Origin: Thermococcus sp. LS1
GTDB lineage: Archaea > Methanobacteriota_B > Thermococci > Thermococcales > Thermococcaceae
Length of the DNA stretch: 64,000 nt
Direction of reading: 5' to 3'
Assembly (NCBI RefSeq): GCF_012027395.1
Contig: NZ_SNUJ01000003.1
Location: 124,001-188,000, forward strand
The notes beneath the pieces are model-generated. The model was not told the origin of the DNA and did no database searches. It saw only the letters and a list, made by a program, of their open reading frames with translations. Position numbers and translations under genes: made by a program. Shown here piece after piece: positions 8,364 through 16,408 of this stretch. Positions within the stretch are counted from its first letter, which is position 1. Every line of letters starts with the position of its first letter.

Positions 8364-8917
8364 CACTCAAATACTACCTCAAAGCCACAGAAAGAGTAGC
8401 CAAGTCCCTGACAGTATATCTCTCTTGTAATGTTTCTGCCTACTAGCTCTTCTATGATACCTTGGATCAGGCCTGCTTCAAAATCGCATAAAGTTCTCCC
8501 TATAGGGACAGCATGGTAACAACTCATACACTCATAGATATTTAGCTTTATCCTATTAAAAGACTCTTCCAAGATATCAAGAAGCCCTATCTTCTGATTT
8601 AAGAACACTTTAGGTAGGTCATCTAGACTTTTGACTTCCCCACTTTCTACAAGTCTTTTAGCGAGCTTTAATCCCGCACCCCTCAAAATGAGACTTCTTA
8701 GAGATGGACTATATTCCATCATACCATAAGAAATCATCCTGAAAGTTCTTACGTATTCTGGATCCTCTGGAAAAAGCTTTGCAAAAAAAGGTCTTCTAAC
8801 TTGGAAGTAATTCTGTGGCGTCAGCTCATTTCTCTGAAGTTGAGAGGGCTTTTCTTTAACCTCAGACCTGTAAATATTTCGCCATTGTTTGATTAGATCG
8901 ATGTACTCAATTTCCAT
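8363..8917 (-). CDS. corQ: CorQ-like V4R-domain CO sensor
   Basis: A 184-aa protein with the C-terminal 4-vinyl-reductase (V4R) fold. In T. onnurineus the V4R protein CorQ pairs with CorR to switch on CODH genes. The V4R cysteine pattern is visible near 130-180: ECMSCYHAVPIG, TLCDFEAGLIQG, EIYCQGLGYSFCGFEV. These residues probably bind a metal or Fe-S/heme-like ligand. It overlaps corR at the stop, so the two are made together. The ATG at 8917 follows AGGTGT by 5-6 nt and is preferred to an in-frame GTG at 8926, which has no site. Confidence 0.85.
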   Translation of the reverse strand: MEIEYIDLIKQWRNIYRSEVKEKPSQLQRNELTPQNYFQVRRPFFAKLFPEDPEYVRTFRMISYGMMEYSPSLRSLILRGAGLKLAKRLVESGEVKSLDDLPKVFLNQKIGLLDILEESFNRIKLNIYECMSCYHAVPIGRTLCDFEAGLIQGIIEELVGRNITREIYCQGLGYSFCGFEVVFE

Positions 8918-8981
8918 CTCTAACACCTATGAAAGAGTATGCATACATCAATTTAAAAGTTTTGAAAACCAAAATATAAAT
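8918..8981. promoter_or_regulatory. Shared divergent promoter of corQ and sfsA
   Basis: The 64-bp gap has one good TATA candidate, the palindromic TTTAAA at 8952-8957. To the right it lies about 27 bp before the sfsA ATG, which would make that mRNA leaderless; no ribosome binding site is present there. To the left it would start the corQ mRNA near 8930, just ahead of AGGTGT. A symmetric box could serve both strands. Confidence 0.45.
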
Positions 8982-9704
8982 ATGGCCAGAATACTCCTCA
9001 GGCTTAATGTTGTACCATGTACATTCATCAAAAGGCTCAACCGCTTCGTGGCACTGGTCGAGGTTGACGGGGAAAAGAGAAAAGCCCTAGTTACAAACAC
9101 CGGCCGCTTGGAAGAGTTCATGATTCCTGGGAGGAAGGCCTTCTGCGTTCCCAAGAGTGGGGGAAAGACAGACTTTGTTCTGGTTGCCTTTGAAGACCTT
9201 CACGGGAAGGGTGCGGTTATAGACACGAGGACTCAGGCCAAAGCCTTTGAGAAGGCGGTGGAGCTTGGCTTGGTTCCATGGCTTAAAGACTGCAGGATAA
9301 AGAAGAAGGAGGTAACCGTTGGGAAGTCCCGCTTGGATTACCTCTTTGAGTGTCCAGGCGGAGAGATTTACGCTGAGATGAAGAGCGCGGTTCTGAGAGG
9401 TGGGAAGAGGGGAGAATATGCTATGTATCCGGACTGTCCTACCCTGAGGGGGCAGAAGCACATAAAAGAGCTGATAGAGCTCCAAAAGGCCGGGAGGAAG
9501 GCAATGATTTTCTTCATTGGCGCGATGCCGGGTGTTGAGAAGTTCAGGCCATATGAGAAGGGCGACCCTAGGATAGCACGCCTTCTGAGTGAAGCCAAGA
9601 ACGCCGGCGTTGAAATCCACGCGCTGAGCATTTCACTTCTTCCAGACGGCAGGGTGATCCTCGAAAGGCCGAGCCTTGAGGTTGAGCTGAGGGAGGATTT
9701 TTAA
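8982..9704 (+). CDS. sfsA: SfsA family nuclease/sugar fermentation stimulation protein
   Basis: A 240-aa SfsA protein. The family has an N-terminal OB-like domain and a C-terminal PD-(D/E)xK nuclease-like domain, and E. coli SfsA binds DNA. Signs are FIKRLNRFVALVEVDG near 13-28, ALVTNTGRLEEF near 35, KSRLDYLFE, YAEMKS near 132 and FPDCPT-like YPDCPTLRG, RGQKHIKEL. The nuclease Asp and E-x-K residues are in place. The ATG at 8982 gives the family N-terminus. Upstream in-frame codons cross the promoter and were discarded. It is divergent from corQ and is not obviously part of CO metabolism. Confidence 0.93.
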   Translation: MARILLRLNVVPCTFIKRLNRFVALVEVDGEKRKALVTNTGRLEEFMIPGRKAFCVPKSGGKTDFVLVAFEDLHGKGAVIDTRTQAKAFEKAVELGLVPWLKDCRIKKKEVTVGKSRLDYLFECPGGEIYAEMKSAVLRGGKRGEYAMYPDCPTLRGQKHIKELIELQKAGRKAMIFFIGAMPGVEKFRPYEKGDPRIARLLSEAKNAGVEIHALSISLLPDGRVILERPSLEVELREDF

Positions 9705-9753
9705 AGACCCCACCCTATTTTCAAAGGGGTAACGACCCCGCGAGGTGATGGGA

Positions 9754-10647
9754 ATGGCCATAGTCGATGTTAGAATTTTGGTTGAAGGTGCGAGCGACGT
9801 TGAAGTGGTAAGTAAAGCTCTTCAAGGTCTGGCTTTGGGAAGTGAGTACAACATAACGATTTCCGCCATAATCCCGACGACCAACGTTGAGATTGCAAAG
9901 AGCGCCGCAGCTGGGGCCGACCTGCTTATCATAGCCACTGACGCCGACCGCGTTGGAAGGGACCTTGCCGAGAGGCTTTTCAATGAGCTGAGCGAGATGG
10001 TCGGCCACGTCGAGAGGATGAAGCTCCCCCTCGGCCACGATCTCGAGCACGTAGATGTCGAGCTCGTCAGGAAGGAACTCAAGAACACCCTCGTCAGGGC
10101 TGGTTTGAAGAGCCTGCAGATACTCCCTGAGTACATGGCTCTGAGGAACCAGCTCCTTGATCTCAAAGGCCGCTACGATGGTCTTGCCGAGGAGTACCGG
10201 AGGCTCCGCGAGGAGCACGAAAAGATCACTAGCGCCTGCGAGGAACTCAAGGCTGAGAACGACAGACTGAGGGAGGAGAACGAAGGGCTTAAAGCTCTTC
10301 TCGAGAACACCAAGAACATCTACCGCATCGAGGAGGCCTGGAAGTCCCTCTTCCCGGCCGAGCCGGTTCCGGATGAGGCATACATAGGCAATGCCGTTGA
10401 GAAGCTCGGACTGGCGGGTAAAGTCATAGTCGGCCAGGGCTACATCTTCGCCGAGGACAAGGGACTCGTCGATGAGCTCCTCAAGACGGTCTACCTCAGC
10501 CTTATCATAAGGGAGGAACCTCCAAAGCCACCGGAGCCGCCGAAGAAGGAGCCGCCAAAACCGCCTGAACCCCCCAAAGAGCCGGAAGTTGTCGCTGACG
10601 CAGAAATAAAGCCCGACGACATCGAAGGCCTCCTGAAGGGGCTGTGA
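9754..10647 (+). CDS. Toprim-domain protein with coiled coil and Pro-rich linker
   Basis: A 297-aa protein. Residues 1-95 form a Toprim domain: VEGASD near 9-14 has the catalytic Glu, and IATDADRVG near 57 has the DxD. Toprim occurs in topoisomerases, primases and OLD nucleases. Residues ~130-195 are charged and heptad-like, probably coiled coil. A PPKPPEP repeat stretch near 252-275 precedes an acidic tail ending [10 protein letters not shown]. The ATG at 9754 is used because GAGGTGAT sits just upstream; the GTG and ATG before it lie inside that site. The stop is 1 nt before xerA, so one operon is likely. Enzymatic function is unknown. Confidence 0.8.
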   Translation: MAIVDVRILVEGASDVEVVSKALQGLALGSEYNITISAIIPTTNVEIAKSAAAGADLLIIATDADRVGRDLAERLFNELSEMVGHVERMKLPLGHDLEHVDVELVRKELKNTLVRAGLKSLQILPEYMALRNQLLDLKGRYDGLAEEYRRLREEHEKITSACEELKAENDRLREENEGLKALLENTKNIYRIEEAWKSLFPAEPVPDEAYIGNAVEKLGLAGKVIVGQGYIFAEDKGLVDELLKTVYLSLIIREEPPKPPEPPKKEPPKPPEPPKEPEVVADAEIKPDDIEGLLKGL

Positions 10648-10648
10648 A

Positions 10649-11509
10649 ATGGAAGCCCTCAACGAGATAATTGAGGAGTACGAGACCTACCTTGATCTGG
10701 AGGGCAAGAGCCCGAACACCATTAGGATGTACTCCTACTACGTGAGGCGCTATCTGGAATGGGGCGGGGAGCTTAAAGCCCGCTCCGCCCTTCGTTTTCT
10801 TGCAAAGCTCAGGCGCGAAGGCTACTCCAACAAAAGCCTGAACCTCGTAGTCCAGGCCCTGCGCTCCTACTTCCGCTTCGAGGGCTATGACGAAGAGGCT
10901 GAAAAGCTCAAGCCGCCAAAGGTGCCCAAGAGCCTCCCCAAGAGCCTGACGAGGGAGGAGGTCAGGAAACTTCTCTCCGTTATCCCGCCGACGAGGAAGC
11001 GCGACAGACTCATTTTTCTCCTCCTCTACGGCGCAGGTCTTCGCGTCAGCGAGCTATGCAACTTGAAAAAGTCCGACGTCGACTTCGAACGCTCCCTTAT
11101 AATCGTTCGCGGCGGAAAGGGTGCCAAGGATCGCGTTGTACCGATTCCTGCCTTTCTGCTGGAGGAGATTGAGGCCTACCTTGAAACAAGAGATGACGAC
11201 AGCGAGTACCTTATTGTGGAAGACAGGCGGGAGAGGAAGGATAAGCTCTCTCCGAAGACTGTCTGGTACCTCCTTAAAAAATACGGCGACAGGGCTAGAA
11301 TTCGGGTTACACCCCATATGCTCCGCCACAGCTTTGCCACCCACATGCTCGAAAACGGCGTTGATATAAGGGCTATTCAGGAACTGCTCGGCCACTCAAA
11401 CCTGTCAACGACCCAGATTTACACGAAAGTTACAGTGGAGCACCTCAGAAAGGCACAGGAAAAGGCGAGGCTGATAGAGGGGCTGATGGAGGGTCAGGTA
11501 GGGCCATAG
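10649..11509 (+). CDS. xerA: Tyrosine recombinase XerA
   Basis: A 286-aa XerC/D-type site-specific recombinase, the archaeal enzyme that resolves chromosome dimers at dif. The SAM-like core-binding domain covers ~1-90 and the catalytic domain ~95-286. Catalytic residues are visible: Arg in GAGLRVSEL, Lys in GGKGAKDR, His/Arg in [12 protein letters not shown], His in LLGHSN and the nucleophile Tyr in TTQIYTKV. It is not next to a tRNA or integration scar, and its base composition matches the neighbours, so it is the housekeeping Xer and not an integrase of a mobile element. It is coupled to the Toprim gene upstream (1-nt gap). Confidence 0.95.
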   Translation: MEALNEIIEEYETYLDLEGKSPNTIRMYSYYVRRYLEWGGELKARSALRFLAKLRREGYSNKSLNLVVQALRSYFRFEGYDEEAEKLKPPKVPKSLPKSLTREEVRKLLSVIPPTRKRDRLIFLLLYGAGLRVSELCNLKKSDVDFERSLIIVRGGKGAKDRVVPIPAFLLEEIEAYLETRDDDSEYLIVEDRRERKDKLSPKTVWYLLKKYGDRARIRVTPHMLRHSFATHMLENGVDIRAIQELLGHSNLSTTQIYTKVTVEHLRKAQEKARLIEGLMEGQVGP

Positions 11510-11511
11510 GC

Positions 11512-12783
11512 TTAGAAGTTCAAAAGAAATTTCCAGAGCGGCACGACTTTGATCCTGAATCCGTCTCTGTTGATCGTGTCTTCTTCTTCCAGGGTTACTA
11601 TGGTGAGGTTTCTGCACCGGAAAGTTTTTCCTGCCTTTACTATAGCGTTCACTTCTCTTTCAAAGCTTTCCGAGAGAGTCTGTGTTACCTGAATCAGCTC
11701 AGTAACTCTCCCCGATTTGGTTACGAGGAAATCAACTTCTTTCTCTCCAGAGCCACCATAGTAGTAAACGTTAAGCAGAGGGTTCTGGTAGTGCTTTCTT
11801 CTTAAGAGTTCCAAAAAAACCACGTTTTCCATGTCCCTTGCAGTATCCTTTCTCGAGAAGAGGGCCAGTCCAGTGTCCACAAGGTAGACTTTTTTCGGAG
11901 CCCTTTGGGACTCTTTTTCGGAGCGGGTATATCTAGGCAGGAAGAAGACAAAGAAAGAATCTTCAAGCGCTTTTAGATACTCAAAAACCGTAGTCTTGGA
12001 GACACCAAACTCGGATCTCAAGAACCTGTGAATCGAGCTGTAGGAGGTGTACTTGGAGTAGCTCGCGAGGAGGAGCTTGACAATGCTTTCCACAAGGGCA
12101 ACATTCCTTATGCCGTGCCGCTCGATAATGTCTTTGGTTATCATAACGGACAGATACTCCTCGAGGATTCTCACCCTATCATCGAGGAGTGCGACCTCAG
12201 GGAAGGCACCAAATCGAAGGTACTCAAGGAGGAGTTTTTTGACCTTGTGAATCTTTCTCCCGTAGAGGTCGGACTTACTGAACTTTACTCCTTTGAACTC
12301 CAGAAATTCCCTAAATGACAGGGGGAGCAGGATGTAGGAAACCGCTCGGCCCCGAAGCTGGGTAGCCACCTCTCTTGACAGGAGCTTGGAGGACGAACCG
12401 GTAACAGATACCTTGAACCCTTCGTCAAGGAGGTATCTAACACCTATTTCCCAGTCCAGAACGTTCTGAATCTCGTCTAAGAGAAAGAAGATTTCGCTCT
12501 TAATGTTTTCTGGATAGAGGTCAAAGTACGAATCAACGATCTGTGGGAAATCTCTTCCAGTTATGCCAAAGAGAAGGGGGTTTTCGAAGTTGAGATAAAC
12601 ATACCTTTCTCGATCCGCTCCAATAATGGAGTAGAGGAGATACGTCTTTCCAGAGCGCCTTGGCCCAATTATTGCACTCGCTTTGCCGGGATACAACCGC
12701 GGTTTTAGCTCCCTTCCTTTCACCTCGGGCAGTTCTCTCTCGTGGAATAGCCTGATATAGCGCTTGACGTCTTCCGAATTCAT
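11512..12783 (-). CDS. AAA ATPase of the AAA_14/DUF4143 family
   Basis: A 423-aa ATPase common in archaea, of unsettled role. Walker A is GPRRSGKTYLL near 41, Walker B FFLLDEIQN near 97, and a sensor-like TGSSSKLLSREVATQLRGR follows. The C-terminal half (~200-400) is the DUF4143 module with a winged-helix-like stretch (VSKTTVFEYLKALEDSFFVF) and a nuclease-like end (GEKEVDFLVT). ATG 12783 begins about 25 bp after a TATA box, so the mRNA is probably leaderless. The promoter carries an inverted repeat around that TATA box. It converges with xerA with a 2-nt gap. Such genes are often lineage-specific and possibly mobile. Confidence 0.85.
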   Translation of the reverse strand: MNSEDVKRYIRLFHERELPEVKGRELKPRLYPGKASAIIGPRRSGKTYLLYSIIGADRERYVYLNFENPLLFGITGRDFPQIVDSYFDLYPENIKSEIFFLLDEIQNVLDWEIGVRYLLDEGFKVSVTGSSSKLLSREVATQLRGRAVSYILLPLSFREFLEFKGVKFSKSDLYGRKIHKVKKLLLEYLRFGAFPEVALLDDRVRILEEYLSVMITKDIIERHGIRNVALVESIVKLLLASYSKYTSYSSIHRFLRSEFGVSKTTVFEYLKALEDSFFVFFLPRYTRSEKESQRAPKKVYLVDTGLALFSRKDTARDMENVVFLELLRRKHYQNPLLNVYYYGGSGEKEVDFLVTKSGRVTELIQVTQTLSESFEREVNAIVKAGKTFRCRNLTIVTLEEEDTINRDGFRIKVVPLWKFLLNF

Positions 12784-12795
12784 GGTATGGTATAC

Positions 12796-12824
12796 TGTAC
12801 CAAATCTTATAAGGTTTTGGTACA
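12796..12824 (-). promoter_or_regulatory. Inverted repeat enclosing the TATA box of the AAA ATPase gene
   Basis: Perfect 9-bp arms TGTACCAAA (12796-12804) and TTTGGTACA (12816-12824) flank an 11-bp spacer that contains the palindromic TATA box CTTATAAG (12806-12813). A third half-site, GTACCAAAA, lies at 12832-12840. The arms would place a repressor directly on the TBP site. The ATG is at 12783. Confidence 0.55.
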
Positions 12825-12861
12825 CCTTACAGTACCAAAATGGAACAAGGTCTAAAATACT

Positions 12862-14241
12862 TCAGAGTTCTCCTTTCTCTTTCAGCAGGGCAAGGTAGCT
12901 CGTGAAGGCTCCGGCTGAAATCGTGTCCCCAAGGCCAACCGTTGAAACCGGGTTCTTGACGAGCCTTGTCGGGATTATGACGACCTTGTACTCCCTTGTC
13001 CTCAGCTTCCTCTTGGCTTCTTCGAAGCGGAGCTTGACGTATTCACCGCGCTCGTTGTAGGGAACTTTGAGGCCAACCTTGAAGTCCTCGGGCGATTTGA
13101 TGTTCCCCAGAGAAGCCCTCGCTGCCGCTAAAGTCGTGGCCAGCTCGAGACTCTGCATGAGCTCATCCTCGCTCAAGGGATTGTCAGCATGGGTAACGTA
13201 CATGATGTAATAGATCGTATGAATCTGGAGGACCTCGAGGTTCATCTCGTCAATGAGTATCTTTCCGCCCAAAACGGTGTCCTCGATGCGGTTGTAGGTG
13301 AATATCCTGTCCGAGAGTTTTGAGTATCCCAGAGCGTTCAGGATGTGGGCTATCTCTGACTCGTCCATACCTACGCTGTCGACGAGTGGGAAGAGGTTGT
13401 AGATGACTTTCTTCCTCAGCTCGCGGTTCTGGATTGAAGCAAACTCCAAGTGGACCTTGACGTCCTTCTTCCTCTTGAGGAGTATGATATCATCTTTGGC
13501 CTTCTTGAGGTAGTAGTTCGCATCCTTCCCGTCGGAATAGCGGAGCTTTATCCCCTGGTAGCCCGAAAGGATTGCCCCATCAACCTCGTTCCCTATCTCG
13601 GGAAGGAAAGGTCTCAGCTCGGATTCAGTATGGATCTTTATGCTTTCGAATCTGGCCGAAACGATAAACCTGCCTGAGAAAGGAACCGTTATCGTTTCGC
13701 TTCCGAGCTTGAAGGTAGTCCCTGCGCGGAACTCGAATATCCTGTTGACCTTTATCGGGTCGCCCTCGCGGTAGGCCTCGCGCGGGTGCTTGAAGGTCAG
13801 CTTTCCGTCTTCGACAACGGGATAGAAGAGATTGGGTTTATCAACAAACATCTTGGCCTGCTTTTTGGCCAGATGGGGGGTGTAAACTATAACGCGCCTG
13901 AAGTCGAGGTTCGCCAGGAGGTTCGCTATTATGCCCGCCTGACCTCCCATCCTCTCGACGTCGTATTTGAAGTGGGAATCAAACCACTCGTGGAGCTCCT
14001 CATTAACCAAAGGCACAGCCATCGGCTTGCCCGTTTTAAGCGCATGAACCAGTCTCGCAACGAAGTCTATGGGCTCGTTTATCTCCCTTGGGTACTCCTC
14101 CATCCTTCTCCTCACGGCTGCTGCGCCAAATTCGTCTATCAGTTTCTGGACTGTCTCTCCCTTGAGAAAGACTATCGCGTCGACGTTCGTGTTGTACGCG
14201 GTGTATATCGAAAGTTCCCTAGCCTTGTGGAGGAGCTCCAT
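12862..14241 (-). CDS. pfkC: ADP-dependent phosphofructokinase
   Basis: Phosphorylates fructose 6-phosphate with ADP in the modified Embden-Meyerhof pathway of Thermococcales. The 459-aa product carries AYNTNVDAIV near 15, GGQAGIIANLLANL near 100 (sugar-site Gly motif), VPFSGRFIVSARFES near 190 and the C-terminal NPVSTVGLGDTISAG with the catalytic Asp. It resembles remembered ADP-PFK sequences (REINEPIDFVARLVHALKTGKP region) more than ADP-glucokinase. The ATG at 14241 follows GGTGAT by 5 nt; the GTG three codons earlier lies in that site. A TGM-like palindrome overlaps the transcript start. Confidence 0.93.
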   Translation of the reverse strand: MELLHKARELSIYTAYNTNVDAIVFLKGETVQKLIDEFGAAAVRRRMEEYPREINEPIDFVARLVHALKTGKPMAVPLVNEELHEWFDSHFKYDVERMGGQAGIIANLLANLDFRRVIVYTPHLAKKQAKMFVDKPNLFYPVVEDGKLTFKHPREAYREGDPIKVNRIFEFRAGTTFKLGSETITVPFSGRFIVSARFESIKIHTESELRPFLPEIGNEVDGAILSGYQGIKLRYSDGKDANYYLKKAKDDIILLKRKKDVKVHLEFASIQNRELRKKVIYNLFPLVDSVGMDESEIAHILNALGYSKLSDRIFTYNRIEDTVLGGKILIDEMNLEVLQIHTIYYIMYVTHADNPLSEDELMQSLELATTLAAARASLGNIKSPEDFKVGLKVPYNERGEYVKLRFEEAKRKLRTREYKVVIIPTRLVKNPVSTVGLGDTISAGAFTSYLALLKEKGEL

Positions 14242-14244
14242 ATG

Positions 14245-14294
14245 TATCACCCTCAGTGACTAACATTTAGAAAATGTGCACGGATTCTTAAAAG
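14245..14294 (-). promoter_or_regulatory. pfkC promoter: TATA box with TGM-like site downstream
   Basis: On the minus strand a TATA box CTTTTAAGA lies at about 14286-14294, giving a start near 14265. A site matching TATCAC-N5-GTGATA (the Thermococcales glycolytic motif bound by Tgr) covers 14245-14261, with the left half perfect and GTGA of the right half kept. It is downstream of TATA, where Tgr is known to repress glycolytic genes. The match is imperfect. Confidence 0.5.
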
Positions 14295-14339
14295 AGTTTC
14301 GGAGCTAGAACAGCGAGCCGAGTCCATTGTCTGTCGTTA

Positions 14340-14456
14340 ACTACAACTAAGTTTTTAAAACCACAACAAATTTCATGTTGGTAGAAAAACTTAATAGTTA
14401 TTGTGAGCATTATATTCTAACTAGTATCTGTACTTACATCTATAGGGGTGGGAAGT
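14340..14456 (+). promoter_or_regulatory. AT-rich leader of the island genes with TATA box
   Basis: This AT-rich stretch marks the left edge of a low-GC island. A TTATATTC box at about 14409-14416 would start transcription near 14436. GGGGTG at 14445-14450 then serves the ATG at 14457. I see no att-like direct repeat or tRNA here. Confidence 0.4.
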
Positions 14457-15413
14457 ATGCAACTGGAATTGATCCTAGGCATTATCGGTGCTGTGGGAGC
14501 TATTTTGACTGTAGCAATGATAATTGACAGAGTGCTTGAAGCCTATCACCAAAGAGAGAAGTTTAAACATCTTTTAACAGCAGTAATAAATTGGTTAAAA
14601 GCTTATGGGATCTATATATCTCAACCTTTAGAGGATTTAGAACCTAGCGATATTAAAAAAGCCTTGAATCAGGTTGTGGAGGATATAGAAAAACTAAACT
14701 CTATTAGTGACGATTTGAGAATATTTCGGGGACGAATCAAAACCCTTCCTTCCAATCTAAGATCATTTATCCAAGAAAAATACCTCTCCGATCTTTTAAA
14801 CAATTCTCGAGTCACATTGACAGTTGAAGAGTTCTATCAATTCTGGACAGATCTTCTTACTCAAGATGAGGACAAAGTTATTTTTATTAGAGCTACTAGT
14901 AGAATTGATCCAAAATTCTGGCTAAATCCCGAAATGCAAATATATCAAAAGCGACAATTTGAAAGAATTAAGGAATTAAGCCAACCTACTTATGCTAAGA
15001 ATGCACAAGAAATCGTGGAAAAGACAATTAGGCGTGCTCTTGAACATGTAACTCATCCTTCATTTAAAGAAATCGACGTTAATGATCTTCTTAAAAAAAT
15101 CGATCCCAAAGTCTTTTTTGAAAGAATTTTTCTCTATAGTCCCGGTAGCAATGGAGTTCTTAGTGAAGCTCTTTCTTCTCAAGTTCAAGGTAATATCTCT
15201 GTACTAGTATTGAAATTAAATGCTAATGAAAGGCCTACTCCTGCTCGACCTCAAGATTTTGGGGTAATAATAACTGAGAAAGGAAATGTATTCACAATGT
15301 ACTTGGATCTAGATGAAAATAATACCCCTATGGGAGGGTATATAACATTTAACAATTTTAGACCTTTTTGTTCATTATCTGCTCAATTATTCGCTGATAA
15401 AAGAAAGATCTAA
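14457..15413 (+). CDS. Unknown membrane-anchored protein (AT-rich island gene 1)
   Basis: I do not recognise this 318-aa protein. Residues 4-24 (ILGIIGAVGAILTVAMI) form one N-terminal membrane segment. The rest is soluble, mostly charged and helical to ~210 (LEDLEPSDIKKALNQVVEDIEKL; FERIKELSQPTY), then more mixed, with a beta-like end. No catalytic motif is evident. The codons are strongly A/T-ending, unlike neighbours, which suggests horizontal gain. ATG 14457 has GGGGTG 6 nt upstream. It lies just before a methyltransferase-like gene on the same strand, so the two probably form one transcript. The start GTG three codons earlier is rejected. Confidence 0.6.
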   Translation: MQLELILGIIGAVGAILTVAMIIDRVLEAYHQREKFKHLLTAVINWLKAYGIYISQPLEDLEPSDIKKALNQVVEDIEKLNSISDDLRIFRGRIKTLPSNLRSFIQEKYLSDLLNNSRVTLTVEEFYQFWTDLLTQDEDKVIFIRATSRIDPKFWLNPEMQIYQKRQFERIKELSQPTYAKNAQEIVEKTIRRALEHVTHPSFKEIDVNDLLKKIDPKVFFERIFLYSPGSNGVLSEALSSQVQGNISVLVLKLNANERPTPARPQDFGVIITEKGNVFTMYLDLDENNTPMGGYITFNNFRPFCSLSAQLFADKRKI

Positions 15414-15468
15414 GAAAATACGGACCGAAGATAGGTCCAAAATACAAGGCATATTAAACTCTCTCCAA

Positions 15469-16338
15469 TTGATTTCCATAGACGATATTTATGGAAATAG
15501 GTGTCTAAAATGCCTCCAAAGCGCAGAAGAGAAAGTTGGAAGTAACCGGGACATTTGGAAAACTGAGCTAACTGCAAAGAAGATTTGGTATCGCATCATG
15601 GCAGAGGAAAATCAAGCAATTCTTAAGGCATGTAGGGAAATCGCTATGGGGTTACATGGGGGCACTCCTTTACATGTTCTTGAGATTGGTACTGGGCCTG
15701 GTAGAGTTATAGCGTTACTACTAAATAGTGATCTCAGGTACACTATAAAGAAAATTGTTGGAATAGAACAAAATAAGGACATCCATAATGAGGTTCAGAA
15801 GCGATTTGAAGATGAGCGTGTTAGAGTGTTTATACGTAATGCTTTTGTAGGCATAGATGAAAGCGGACATCTTCATTCTATCCGACATGCACTTAAAAAA
15901 TCCTTGGACTTCCACATAGTTTTGGCTGTTTCAAATTTAGTTGGATGGCAGTGTTCGCTTAGTGGTAGCAATTGGAAGTGTAAAGAACGAGAATTCCTAA
16001 TCGATATACTAAAGCATGCAGTTCTCCCTGGTGGTGGCTTATTCTTTACGGTTTACAAAAAGGATGAACTTATAGATTTGGAAAGAGCAAGGATGTACCG
16101 TGCAGCAGGAGACATAATTGAATTTGTAGATATTGGAGGCCAGAGACACATTGCCATCTGTACTGATGCATTTAGCGGAGAGAAACATGTGTCAAAAGCC
16201 TATACAATCTCAGAACTAGAGAAAATTTTGAATGATGTGAGGTCTAACCTTCAACGGGAGAACATCGATATTGAGTACACTATTGACAGCTCGTCTATGT
16301 TCTATATGTATGGGGTTATAATTAGGCGTCTTAGTTGA
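15469..16338 (+). CDS. SAM-dependent methyltransferase-like protein (AT-rich island gene 2)
   Basis: A Rossmann-fold class I methyltransferase is suggested by LHVLEIGTGPGRVIALLL near 68-85 (motif I), IVGIEQNKD near 95-105 (acidic ribose-binding Glu) and HAVLPGGGLFFTVYKKDEL near 183-200. The target is unknown. The reading frame is open from 15346 but contains no ATG until inside the domain. TTG at 15469 is the first usual start, has no ribosome binding site, and is uncertain. A small overlap with the upstream gene is possible. An N-terminal CLKC pair is near 12-15. AT-rich codons match the upstream gene. Confidence 0.6.
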   Translation: MISIDDIYGNRCLKCLQSAEEKVGSNRDIWKTELTAKKIWYRIMAEENQAILKACREIAMGLHGGTPLHVLEIGTGPGRVIALLLNSDLRYTIKKIVGIEQNKDIHNEVQKRFEDERVRVFIRNAFVGIDESGHLHSIRHALKKSLDFHIVLAVSNLVGWQCSLSGSNWKCKEREFLIDILKHAVLPGGGLFFTVYKKDELIDLERARMYRAAGDIIEFVDIGGQRHIAICTDAFSGEKHVSKAYTISELEKILNDVRSNLQRENIDIEYTIDSSSMFYMYGVIIRRLS

Positions 16339-16362
16339 CTTTTGTATTTTTTTAAACTTTTA
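16339..16362 (+). terminator. T-rich terminator after the island methyltransferase
   Basis: Directly after the stop comes CTTTTGTATTTTTTTAAAC and then TTTTAAC. Archaeal transcription ends at such oligo-T runs without a hairpin. It lies on the plus strand and also marks the right edge of the AT-rich island. Confidence 0.5.
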
Positions 16363-16408
16363 ACTATTGAGAATAAAATTAGAACCAGAGGTAACAACGT
16401 AGGGTGAA

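Noticed and set aside
9721-10662. A 313-codon minus-strand frame over the Toprim gene
   Set aside because: Antisense shadow of a gene with clear Toprim motifs.
10649-11509. Integrase of a mobile element
   Set aside because: Base composition fits the neighbours, no tRNA or attachment site is near, and the length matches the housekeeping XerA.
12789-12801. Second palindrome GGTATACTGTACC before the AAA ATPase gene
   Set aside because: Only the outer four bases are symmetric and the inner part is not, so it is less convincing than the repeat around TATA.
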